Positions 37,072 to 44,948 of a stretch of DNA of 64,000 nt are shown here, piece by piece (positions within the stretch are counted from its first letter, which is position 1; every line of letters begins with the position of its first letter). The DNA is taken from NCBI GenBank assembly GCA_021324545.1, contig JAJPIX010000018.1, positions 1-64,000 of the forward strand. The letters run 5' to 3'. Position numbers and translations under genes: made by a program. Origin of the DNA: Alphaproteobacteria bacterium (GTDB lineage Bacteria; Pseudomonadota; Alphaproteobacteria; Micropepsales; Micropepsaceae). The notes beneath the pieces were generated by a model that did not search any database, was not told where the DNA came from, and saw only the letters and a program-made list of their open reading frames with translations.

Positions 37072-38432
37072 TCCGGCGATTTCGGACCCGCCGCGATATC
37101 CGGATCGTTGATGTGCGCGGCCTTCCAGACCATCGCGCTATGGATGCGCGTGCGTCCGGAGGGATGGTCATAGAAGACGAATTCCTCAAATGGCGACGGA
37201 TCGAGCTTCCTGTATTCGCTGAGCTTCAGCGTCACGGTTGCAAATCCGTCGGGTTGGCGGGCGGCGTTCAGCCCGAACATGTCCGCCTGCTGCTCCAGCG
37301 TGCGGGTCATGCTGTTGGTCACCGGTGTCGCCACAAGAAAGAAGACGCTCACGAGCGCAACGGCAACCGGCAGGCCGGCCGGATCGTCGATTGTGCGCAC
37401 GTCCCAGTTGCCGCCGAAGATGCTGACCAGCCATTTGAAGCCGTAGTTCACGAATGCGAACACCACCAGAAACAGGATGCTGAACCACGTCAGTCCGATG
37501 ACATTGTGGTCCAAAACGTAATGCCCCATTTCGTGCCCGAGAACCGCCTCGATCTCGCGCGGGTTGCAGCGCTTGATCAGGTTGTCGGTCATCGAGATGC
37601 GGGTTGTGCCCATGAAGCCCGACACATTGGCGGAAATGCGCTTGGATTGTCGCGATGCATCGAATTCGTAAACATTGTCCGCGGGAATCTGGTTGGCGCG
37701 GGCCAGCCTGAGAATTTGCTGCTTCACCGGCCCGTCAGGAAGCGGGGAGTAGTGATTGAACAGCGGCGCGATGAAGACCGGCGCCAGCATGAACAGGATC
37801 GCCGCAAACACGATGGAAACCAGCGTGGCCCAGACCCACCAATACTGCCTGGTCAGGCGCACGAACGCGTAAATGATCGTCAGTACGATCGTGGAAATCA
37901 CCAGGTTGACAGCGAAGGCCGTGCCGAAATCGCCGAACCATTGCAGGAATGTCTGATTGGACAGACCGTATTGATGTTCGCGGAAGAAGTTTTCGTATAT
38001 CGTCATCGGGAACGTCAGAACCGCCACGACGATCGTGTAGATGATGGCGTAGATCGGCACCTGCCAGAAGCGCGATCGTACGCGCGCTTGCGCGAAATTG
38101 CGGATGCCGGCCGAGAATTTGGTCCAGAGCAGGAGTGCCGAAACGCCGATGGCATAGAGGGCGTCCCAAAGAATCAGCCAGTAACCGCCCTCAAAATAGG
38201 CGTCCGACATGGCCCGCGCCTTGCCGCCGACGGTGGCAAGATAGGCGTCTGTCGCTTTTTCGGGATCAAATTGCGACTGGACGCCAGGGGTGTTCGCACC
38301 CGCGGGCGGAAGCGTTTGCACGGCAACCGGCGTGGTCGGCGCCGGTGTGGGCGCTGCGGATGCGCCTGATGCCAGTCCCGCCAACGCAACGCACAAAACA
38401 ATCGCGCAGAGTGCGCAAATCCAGCCCTTCAT
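37068..38432 (-). CDS. M48-family membrane metalloprotease (Ste24/CAAX prenyl protease-like)
   Basis: A 454-residue integral-membrane zinc protease. A signal/anchor (MKGWICALCAIVLCVALAGL) is followed by a Pro/Ala/Thr linker, four or five membrane spans and the zinc site HEMGH at residues 300-304 (in VLGHEMGHYVLDHN). The distal ligand region is near ADMFGLNAARQPDGF, and the family C-terminus near DPSPFEEFVFYDHPSGRTRIH. Such enzymes in bacteria act in envelope protein quality control; no prenylation role is implied. It is the upstream gene of a two-gene unit with the PLP enzyme. Confidence 0.92.
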   Translation of the reverse strand: MKGWICALCAIVLCVALAGLASGASAAPTPAPTTPVAVQTLPPAGANTPGVQSQFDPEKATDAYLATVGGKARAMSDAYFEGGYWLILWDALYAIGVSALLLWTKFSAGIRNFAQARVRSRFWQVPIYAIIYTIVVAVLTFPMTIYENFFREHQYGLSNQTFLQWFGDFGTAFAVNLVISTIVLTIIYAFVRLTRQYWWVWATLVSIVFAAILFMLAPVFIAPLFNHYSPLPDGPVKQQILRLARANQIPADNVYEFDASRQSKRISANVSGFMGTTRISMTDNLIKRCNPREIEAVLGHEMGHYVLDHNVIGLTWFSILFLVVFAFVNYGFKWLVSIFGGNWDVRTIDDPAGLPVAVALVSVFFLVATPVTNSMTRTLEQQADMFGLNAARQPDGFATVTLKLSEYRKLDPSPFEEFVFYDHPSGRTRIHSAMVWKAAHINDPDIAAGPKSPE

Positions 38433-38466
38433 GATTCCTCCGCATCGCTATTTGCGCTGCACACTA

Positions 38467-39636
38467 TCAGCCCAGAAGCTTCCGATAAACCGCAAGGGTC
38501 GCTGCGCACATGCTCTCCAGTGAATAGTGCGCCGCGATGTGCGCGCGGCCCTTGGCGCCCATGGCGGCCCGCTCATCCGGGCTGAGTGCGAGCATGGCGC
38601 CCAATGCGGTCGCGAGTGCGTCTGCGTTGCCCGGAGGCACGAGCAAGCCTGATGTGTTTGCCACAACCGTTTCGCGCGCGCCGCCATGATCTGTCGCGAT
38701 CACCGGCCGGCCCATGGCGCCGGCCTCTGCGGCTACGCGGCCGAACGCTTCCGGGTCGGTGGACGCAGACACGACAATGTCGGCGGCGAGATAGGCGGCC
38801 GGCATGTCGCTCACATGTCCGGGGATCGAAATCGCGTCCTGCAGCCGCCGCAAGGTGGCCAGCGCCTGCAACTCGCGAACATAGGCAGCGCGGCCCTGCG
38901 CATCGCCGGCGAGAACCGCGCAAACCCTCGAAAGGGCGCCTTTCTGTTTCAGGCGCGTCAACGCTTCAATAAGCAATTCCTGTCCCTTCCAGCGTGTCAG
39001 CCGACCGGGAAGAAGAACCACAGTGCTGCCGGGCGGCACGCCCCAGCTCGCGTGCAGGGCGGCAACGCGTTCGGGCGCCACGCCATGCGGGTCGAATCGC
39101 GAAAGGTCCACTCCGCGCGGAATTACGGCGATGCGGGCGGCATCGGTCTTGTGTTCCTTCCGGATATGATCGGCCGTCCACTGCGAGTTGGCGATAACTA
39201 TGTCGCCCTTCGCCATTACGGAATTGTAGAACCGCTTGAACGCGTGACTTGCGTTATAGATTCCGTGATAGGTGGTGACGAATGGAACACGCGCCATACG
39301 GGCGGCAAACAGGGCGCTCCACGCCGGTGCGCGCGAGCGCGCGTGGACAAGTTTCACGGCCCGCTTCCGGATCAGATCGCGCAACGCCAGGGCATTGGCC
39401 ATGATGCGCGCTGGCGATTTGGCGTTGACCGGCATGCGGACAAGCTCGCCTCCGGACGCAGCCAGCTCTCCTTCCAGCCGTCCGCCCTGGCTGGCGACGA
39501 GCGCGAGAAAACCGGCTTGCGTCAGCGCTTGCGCAATTTCGATGGTCGTGCGTTCCGCGCCGCCGGCCTCGAGCGACGGGATGACCTGCAGGATCACCGG
39601 ACGGGATATCTGGGAACCGCTGGAAGACAATGGCAT
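38467..39636 (-). CDS. Glycosyltransferase family 4
   Basis: A 389-residue GT-B glycosyltransferase. The N-terminal acceptor half begins ILQVIPSLEAGGAERTTIEIA, the usual GT4 glycine-rich motif with the GGAE signature. The C-terminal nucleotide-sugar half holds LLPGRLTRWKGQELLIEA and a donor-site segment DPEAFGRVAAEAGAMGRPVI with the E-x7-E pattern. It is cytosolic or membrane-associated and probably builds LPS or another envelope glycan. No other polysaccharide gene is adjacent, so acceptor and sugar are unknown. Confidence 0.92.
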   Translation of the reverse strand: MPLSSSGSQISRPVILQVIPSLEAGGAERTTIEIAQALTQAGFLALVASQGGRLEGELAASGGELVRMPVNAKSPARIMANALALRDLIRKRAVKLVHARSRAPAWSALFAARMARVPFVTTYHGIYNASHAFKRFYNSVMAKGDIVIANSQWTADHIRKEHKTDAARIAVIPRGVDLSRFDPHGVAPERVAALHASWGVPPGSTVVLLPGRLTRWKGQELLIEALTRLKQKGALSRVCAVLAGDAQGRAAYVRELQALATLRRLQDAISIPGHVSDMPAAYLAADIVVSASTDPEAFGRVAAEAGAMGRPVIATDHGGARETVVANTSGLLVPPGNADALATALGAMLALSPDERAAMGAKGRAHIAAHYSLESMCAATLAVYRKLLG

Positions 39637-39723
39637 TTCCGCCTGGCCGCGTCAGACCATTACCCATTTGACATGCGCCGCGAAAGCCTCTCCGTCTATT
39701 ATGGTCTGAACACGCGGTGCCGC

Positions 39724-40515
39724 ATGGCGAAGCCCCTTTTTCTTTCCCTGCTCGTGTTGACCGCCGCCACCCCGCTTCTGGCCGCGCCTTCTTCGCCGCT
39801 GGACGATCCCACCCTGCCGGGCAGCAACCGCTACGAGCGGTGTCTTGCCATGGCGCACAGCCGGCCGCAGGACGCGCTGGCCGCGGCAAATGCCTGGCAA
39901 ACCGCCGGCGGCGGCGATGCAGCCATGCATTGCCAGGCGATCGCGCTGGTAGCGCTGCGGCGCTATGCGGAAGCGGCTGCCAAGCTTGATCAGCTCGCGC
40001 GGCAAAGCCGCGAGCAAGGCGCCCTGCGCGCTCAGATTTACGATCAGGCCGGCAACGCGTGGCTGCTGGGGCAACAGCCGGCGAACGCGGAATCATCCTT
40101 CACGTCGGCGATTACCCTTTCCCCGAGCGATCCGGAGCTTCTGACCGACCGCGCCCGCGCGCGCGCGATGCTGAAAAACTGGGCGGGCGCCGACAGCGAT
40201 CTTTCCGCGGCGCTCGCCCTTGCGCCCTTGCGCGCCGACATTCTGGTGCTGCGTTCGAGTGCGCGCCACGCCGAAGGCAAGGGCACCGAAGCGCGCGCCG
40301 ATGTGGACCGCGCGCTGGACATCAAGCCGGGCTATGCAGAGGCGCTCGTGGAGCGCGGCGTGATGAAATACGAATCCGGCGACACAATCGGAGCGAAGGC
40401 CGACTGGCAACAGGTCATCAGCGATGCGCCGGGCACGGCCGCGGCGGCCGCCGCAAACGAACATCTGAAGGCGATGCAACAGGCGAGCTCCTCTACGCCG
40501 CCAGCCGGGCACTAG
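39724..40515 (+). CDS. Secreted tetratricopeptide-repeat protein
   Basis: A 263-residue exported TPR protein. Signal peptide MAKPLFLSLLVLTAATPLLA precedes a Cys-containing segment (NRYERCLAMAHS) and four or five TPR-like helix pairs, the clearest being GNAWLLGQQPANAESSFTSA, LTDRARARAMLKNWAGADSD, VLRSSARHAEGKGTEARADV and LVERGVMKYESGDTIGAKAD. The ATG at 39724 gives the signal peptide; the open frame upstream is antisense to the glycosyltransferase and not coding. The last 23 bases overlap the 3' end of queG on the other strand. Function unknown. Confidence 0.85.
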   Translation: MAKPLFLSLLVLTAATPLLAAPSSPLDDPTLPGSNRYERCLAMAHSRPQDALAAANAWQTAGGGDAAMHCQAIALVALRRYAEAAAKLDQLARQSREQGALRAQIYDQAGNAWLLGQQPANAESSFTSAITLSPSDPELLTDRARARAMLKNWAGADSDLSAALALAPLRADILVLRSSARHAEGKGTEARADVDRALDIKPGYAEALVERGVMKYESGDTIGAKADWQQVISDAPGTAAAAAANEHLKAMQQASSSTPPAGH

Positions 40516-41629
40516 CAGCCGTCCATTCCCGCAGGACATCGGCATCGGTCTCGGTCCCCACGTGCGCCGACGCCAGCGGGCCGAACGTTTCCGGTTCAAG
40601 CAGCTTCGAAAGCGCCCACACCGCCATCGCGCGCACAAGCGGCGAGGCGTCGCCCAGCAGGCGTTGGGCATCCGGCACAAGCGCAACATCGCCCGAATTG
40701 CCAATCGCGATCAGCACATTGCGCACAAACCGGTCGCGGCCGATGCGTTTGATGGGCGAACCGCGCATGATGTCCCGGAATTGCGCGTCGTCGAGGCGCG
40801 CAAGATCCGACAGCTTCGGCTGCGAAAGTTCGGCGCGCGCCCGCAGCCGCGCCTCGCGCGCGAGACTGGCGAATTTGTTCCAGGGGCAGACTGCCAGGCA
40901 TTCGTCGCATCCGTAAATGCGGTTGCCCATCTTTTCACGGAATTCTTCCGGGATGTGGCCCTTGTGCTCGATCGTGAGATAGGAAATGCACCGCCGCGCG
41001 TCGATCCGGTATGGCGCGGTGAAGGCGTCGGTGGGGCAGATGTCCAGACAGGCATGGCACTGGCCACAATGATCCGGCTCCGGTTCATCGGCGCCGATCT
41101 CAAGCGTAGTGAAGATCGATCCCAGAAACAGCCATGAACCATAAAGCCGCGAAACCAGGTTGGTATGCTTGCCCTGCCAGCCCGCACCGGCCGCCTGCGC
41201 CAGCGGCTTTTCCATCACGGGCGCCGTATCCACGAACAGCTTCACGTCGGCGCCATAGGTGTCATGAATGAACTGCGCCAGCCTTCGCAGTTTGGCCTTC
41301 ATCACATCGTGATAGTCGTCGCCTTGCGCATACACCGAGATGGCTGCACGGTCCTGCGCGACGGGCTTGTCGTGATAGCCTGCGCGCGGCCCGTAGTTCA
41401 TGCCAAGCACGATCGCCGTTTTCGCATCCTGCCAAAGCGCTTTTGGATCGGCCCTGCGGTCGGCATTTTTCTCCATCCATTCCATGGTGCCGTGCCGCGC
41501 CTCGCCGAGAAAGCTTCGCAGGTTTTGCGACGCATGCGGGTCAGCCTCGGCTTTCGTGAAGCGCACTACGTCGAATCCTTCCGCAAGCGCACGCCCGCGA
41601 ATATCTGCACGAAGGTCGCGTTTAGGCAT
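40493..41629 (-). CDS. queG: Epoxyqueuosine reductase
   Basis: A 378-residue cobalamin- and iron-sulfur-dependent enzyme performing the last step of queuosine synthesis on tRNA. Two 4Fe-4S motifs are visible: CGQCHACLDICPTDAF and CDECLAVCPWNKFA. The N-terminal cobalamin-binding region contains WMEKNADRRADPKALWQDAK and VLGMNYGP. A HEAT-like C-terminal segment follows (RDRFVRNVLIAIGNSGD). Length and order are typical. Its ATG lies within the 3' end of the GST-like gene (8-base overlap), so the pair is probably one transcript. Confidence 0.95.
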   Translation of the reverse strand: MPKRDLRADIRGRALAEGFDVVRFTKAEADPHASQNLRSFLGEARHGTMEWMEKNADRRADPKALWQDAKTAIVLGMNYGPRAGYHDKPVAQDRAAISVYAQGDDYHDVMKAKLRRLAQFIHDTYGADVKLFVDTAPVMEKPLAQAAGAGWQGKHTNLVSRLYGSWLFLGSIFTTLEIGADEPEPDHCGQCHACLDICPTDAFTAPYRIDARRCISYLTIEHKGHIPEEFREKMGNRIYGCDECLAVCPWNKFASLAREARLRARAELSQPKLSDLARLDDAQFRDIMRGSPIKRIGRDRFVRNVLIAIGNSGDVALVPDAQRLLGDASPLVRAMAVWALSKLLEPETFGPLASAHVGTETDADVLREWTAASARLAA

Positions 41630-42266
41630 CGAGATCGGCGTAGTGGGCGGCCGGCGGCTGGCCGGGGATGCGGTCGCCCAAAAGCGTGCGAAACGAGGGC
41701 CGGGATTTCATGCGCATATACCACTCCGCCGCGGCGGGAAATTCGCTCCACGGCACCTCGCCGAAGTAATCCAGCGCCGAAAGATGCGCCGCGAAAGCCA
41801 GGTCGGCCAGGGTGCAATCGCGCGTCGCCAGGTAACCATGGTTTTCTGCGGCGTCCCCGATCAAAGCCAGCGCGGCCTTCAGGGCTTCGCGTCCGTCGCG
41901 CACCACATTCATGTCTGGCGCGCGCCGGGCTTGCGAGCCGGTGAACCGCTGCGAGGCTTTTTCGAACACGATCTTCTTTGTGACGTTCTCATGCAGCGGG
42001 CCCAGGGCCCAGTCGAGAAGCCGCAAGACTTCGGCGCGCGCTTTTGCATCGTCCGGCACCAGCGGCTGATCGGGATAGTTTCCTTCCAGATGATCGACAA
42101 TTGCCCAGAGCCCCTCGCAGCGCGTGCCGTCAAGGTCCACGAAGGCCGGCAGGTGAGCCGACAGGTCATCGGCCGGTATGGGGTCGCAGGAAAGCCTCTT
42201 CTCGCCGATCAGCAGGCGTGCCAGTCGCGACGGCGGCGAGAACAGAAGATGAGTGAGGCGACGCAT
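41622..42266 (-). CDS. Glutathione S-transferase-like protein
   Basis: A 214-residue GST-fold protein. The N-terminal thioredoxin-like half starts HLLFSPPSRLARLLIGEKRL and has the cis-Pro region LPAFVDLDG. The C-terminal all-helical half has an N-capping TLADLAFAAHLSALDYFG motif and ends EWYMRMKSRPSFRTLLGDRI. A cluster of this kind next to queG is common in Alphaproteobacteria. No catalytic Ser/Tyr/Cys can be assigned with certainty, so enzymatic activity is not assured. Confidence 0.88.
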   Translation of the reverse strand: MRRLTHLLFSPPSRLARLLIGEKRLSCDPIPADDLSAHLPAFVDLDGTRCEGLWAIVDHLEGNYPDQPLVPDDAKARAEVLRLLDWALGPLHENVTKKIVFEKASQRFTGSQARRAPDMNVVRDGREALKAALALIGDAAENHGYLATRDCTLADLAFAAHLSALDYFGEVPWSEFPAAAEWYMRMKSRPSFRTLLGDRIPGQPPAAHYADLDA

Positions 42267-42300
42267 CGCACCGCAATCTAGCGAAGGCCGGGACTGGTTC

Positions 42301-43062
42301 CTAGCGCCTCACGCACGCGTCCAGGCCGTCGCGCCGCACCTCACCCATGCGGGCCAAAATCGTGGCCGTGCGTTGAGCGACGTAAGGTCCCGGTTTGACC
42401 GCACGCCAGATGTCCGGATCGGGAAGGACGGCTGCAAGGCGCGCAGCCTGATAGGGCGACAATGCGGCCGCGGGTTTGCGGAAATAGGCTTGGGCAGCGG
42501 CTTCTGCGCCGAAATTGCCGTGCCCCCAATCGGCGAGATTGAGATAGACGGTCAGGATGCGGGGCTTTGGCCAGAGCGCTTCCAGCAGTATCGTGACGTA
42601 AGCCTCGATCCCCTTGCGCAGCCAGCTCCGCTCCGGGCTGAGGAAAAGGCTGCGGGCGGTCTGCTGACTGATGGTGCTCGCCCCGCGCAACGGCCTTGCG
42701 GGATGCCGCTTGTGCTCGCGCAGCGCGTCGTCGATGGATTTCCAGTCGAAGCCGTTGTGCGAACAAAACCGCTGGTCCTCGGAGGCGATCACGGCGCGGC
42801 CAAGCGCCGGCGCGATGGCACTGCCTTCACGCCATGAATAATGCACGGCGCTGCCCCCCAGCAGGTCCAGCACCATGTTGGCGCTGAACGGGACCGGCAG
42901 GAACCGGAACGCCACTATCAGCAGGAGCGGCAGCAGGACGAAGATCTGGAACAGAAGTCCGAGAATGCGCCGGATCCATGGCGCGCGACCGGTCTTGCCG
43001 TTCCACCACCAGCGCACAAATTTCCGCGGCGCTGCAATCATGCGCGTGAAGAACTGTTTCAT
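42301..43062 (-). CDS. mtgA: Monofunctional peptidoglycan glycosyltransferase
   Basis: A 253-residue GT51 enzyme polymerising lipid II into glycan strands at the inner membrane. One N-terminal span (ILGLLFQIFVLLPLLLIVAF) anchors it. The catalytic Glu lies in VIASEDQRFCSHNGFDW, with further GT51 motifs STISQQTARSLFLSPERSW, RKGIEAYVTILLEALWPK and LTVYLNLADWGHGNFGAE. There is no transpeptidase domain and the length is standard. Confidence 0.95.
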   Translation of the reverse strand: MKQFFTRMIAAPRKFVRWWWNGKTGRAPWIRRILGLLFQIFVLLPLLLIVAFRFLPVPFSANMVLDLLGGSAVHYSWREGSAIAPALGRAVIASEDQRFCSHNGFDWKSIDDALREHKRHPARPLRGASTISQQTARSLFLSPERSWLRKGIEAYVTILLEALWPKPRILTVYLNLADWGHGNFGAEAAAQAYFRKPAAALSPYQAARLAAVLPDPDIWRAVKPGPYVAQRTATILARMGEVRRDGLDACVRR

Positions 43063-43083
43063 GGGGTCAAGCGGATGTAGCCG

Positions 43084-44877
43084 CTACACGGCCGCTGTCA
43101 ATGTCCTGATCTTGTGGGCGTGCGCCACCGCGTCGCGCGCGCCGGCATTGTGCGTGTACATTTCCAGATTTTCCGTATCGTCGTCGCTGACCGGCGTCAT
43201 GGCAACGTCCGTGTAAGTGCGGTTTGCCGGGTCGGCCTCGACGCGGTCGCAGATGCGGCGAATTCGCCACGCTTCGCGCAGGATCTGCGCATTTTTCACG
43301 AAGAATTCGGCCGCCAGTCTCGGATAGAAGGCGAAAGGCGATTCCATCGGCAGTTCGGGACGCCGCTCGCGGCGGTTCTTGAATCGAAGGATTCCGCCCT
43401 GGAGCGGATGCACCTTCTCCACGCGCAGCGAGCTCGCAAACCAGAGGATGATCACCATCAGCCGGTAGATCGCCACGCCGCTCGCCTTGGCACGCTTCAG
43501 GATCGTCGCGATATGCTCCGGCGTGTAATAGATCTGCCAGGCGTCCCAGTAAATCTGCTCCCATTCGCGCTTCGACATTTTGGGATGGGCGGTGACGGCG
43601 TGTTCCAGATCGTATTTGTTCAGATCCGGATCCATGGCCACGCCCTTGAGCGAAAGGGTCTTGTGGTCTTCCGATCCCGGCAGCGGCGTGAGGAAGAAGA
43701 ATTCCAGGATGTCGAGCGGCATCTCGCGCTTGATGATGCCGATATCGTGCCGGATCGCTTCGGGTGTGTCGCCGGGAAAGCCGAGGATGTAGCCGGCATA
43801 GGTCCAGATGCCGGCGGCTTTCCATGCCAGAAGCATCTTGCGGTATTCCGTGATCTTGTTCTGCCGCTTTTTGGCGGCCATCAGATTTTCCGGATTGATG
43901 TTTTCCAGCCCGATGAAAATGCGGGTAACGCCGGCGCGTTTGGCCTTCTCGATGAAGCGCGGAATCCGGTGGCACAGCGTGTCCACCTGGATCATGAACC
44001 GCACGTCCATTCCTTCTTCCTCCCGCAACCGGATGATGCGGTCGAAGATGATTTCCCAGTCCTTGTTCCGGGCGAAATTGTCATCGGTGATGAAATAGCG
44101 ATCCACGCCTTGCGCCCAGTTCTGGCGAAGGATGCGTTCCACGTCGTCGGGCGACCGCCTCCGCGACTGACGGCCCTGCACATTGATGATCGTGCAAAAC
44201 GAGCATTGGAACGGACATCCGCGGCCGGCATCAAAGCTTGTCATGTTGCCGATCGTCCGGCGCACATGGCTTTGCGGCAGAAACGGCGTGATCGTGTTTT
44301 CCAGTGCGGGCAGACCCTCGATGTAATTGTAAACCGGCTTCAGCGTGCCATTCACCGCATCGCCAAGCACCAGGTCCATCCGCCCTTCTGCTTCGCCGGC
44401 AAACAGGCTGATGCCCATGTCAAGCGCGGTCTGCAGGTCGGGCATCAGATGATCGAACATCGAGAGCAGGCCGGAAACGTGAAAGCCCCCGATGACCACC
44501 GGAATGCCAGCCGCGCGCAGCGGGCGGGCGATATCGAGCGCGCGCGGATACTGGTTGGACTGTATGCCCACCAGTCCGACGAAGCCTTCGGCGCCGCCGC
44601 GGAACTCCGAGACGATCCGGCCGATGTGCACGCGCGTGTTGGTCTCGTCGATGGCAGTCACGGTTACGTCGCGATCGCCCAGAACGCCGCGGCCAACCGC
44701 ATCCAGAACGAGCGCGTATACCGACGCCAGCGAGTTGGACGGCATGGTGGAGCGGTACCAGCGGATTACATAGCCGTCATCGTCATAGTGCGACGGCTTG
44801 ATCAGCACGATCCGGAACGGCTTTCGCGCGGCGGAATTTGCCGCCGCGTTCGGATTGCCCGCCCCCGAAGTCCCCAC
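43084..44877 (-). CDS. B12-binding-type radical SAM protein of unknown function
   Basis: A 597-residue radical SAM enzyme with the cluster motif Cys221-x3-Cys225-x2-Cys228 in GRGCPFQCSFCTII. The first 180 residues form a Rossmann-like cobalamin-type domain (LKP-type start VLIKPSHYDDDGY; GLVGIQSNQYP; IPVVIGGFHVSG) but lack an obvious DxHxxG, so cobalamin may be bound base-off or not at all. The C-terminal 200 residues are helical and unassigned. The start is GTG (44875-44877). Relatives methylate or rearrange unactivated carbons in lipids or antibiotics, including hopanoid methylases; the substrate here is not evident. It lies 21 bases upstream of mtgA. Confidence 0.85.
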   Translation of the reverse strand: MGTSGAGNPNAAANSAARKPFRIVLIKPSHYDDDGYVIRWYRSTMPSNSLASVYALVLDAVGRGVLGDRDVTVTAIDETNTRVHIGRIVSEFRGGAEGFVGLVGIQSNQYPRALDIARPLRAAGIPVVIGGFHVSGLLSMFDHLMPDLQTALDMGISLFAGEAEGRMDLVLGDAVNGTLKPVYNYIEGLPALENTITPFLPQSHVRRTIGNMTSFDAGRGCPFQCSFCTIINVQGRQSRRRSPDDVERILRQNWAQGVDRYFITDDNFARNKDWEIIFDRIIRLREEEGMDVRFMIQVDTLCHRIPRFIEKAKRAGVTRIFIGLENINPENLMAAKKRQNKITEYRKMLLAWKAAGIWTYAGYILGFPGDTPEAIRHDIGIIKREMPLDILEFFFLTPLPGSEDHKTLSLKGVAMDPDLNKYDLEHAVTAHPKMSKREWEQIYWDAWQIYYTPEHIATILKRAKASGVAIYRLMVIILWFASSLRVEKVHPLQGGILRFKNRRERRPELPMESPFAFYPRLAAEFFVKNAQILREAWRIRRICDRVEADPANRTYTDVAMTPVSDDDTENLEMYTHNAGARDAVAHAHKIRTLTAAV

Positions 44878-44948
44878 GCGAGGTGCCCCGCCCGTGATCT
44901 CACCGGCAATGCTAACCCAGTTGCGGCCCGCGGGCCAGCAGGCGCCGG

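Noticed and set aside
38686..39723. Upstream extension of the TPR protein frame that ends at 40515
   Set aside because: The extension is antisense to the glycosyltransferase; the ATG at 39724 gives a clean signal peptide.
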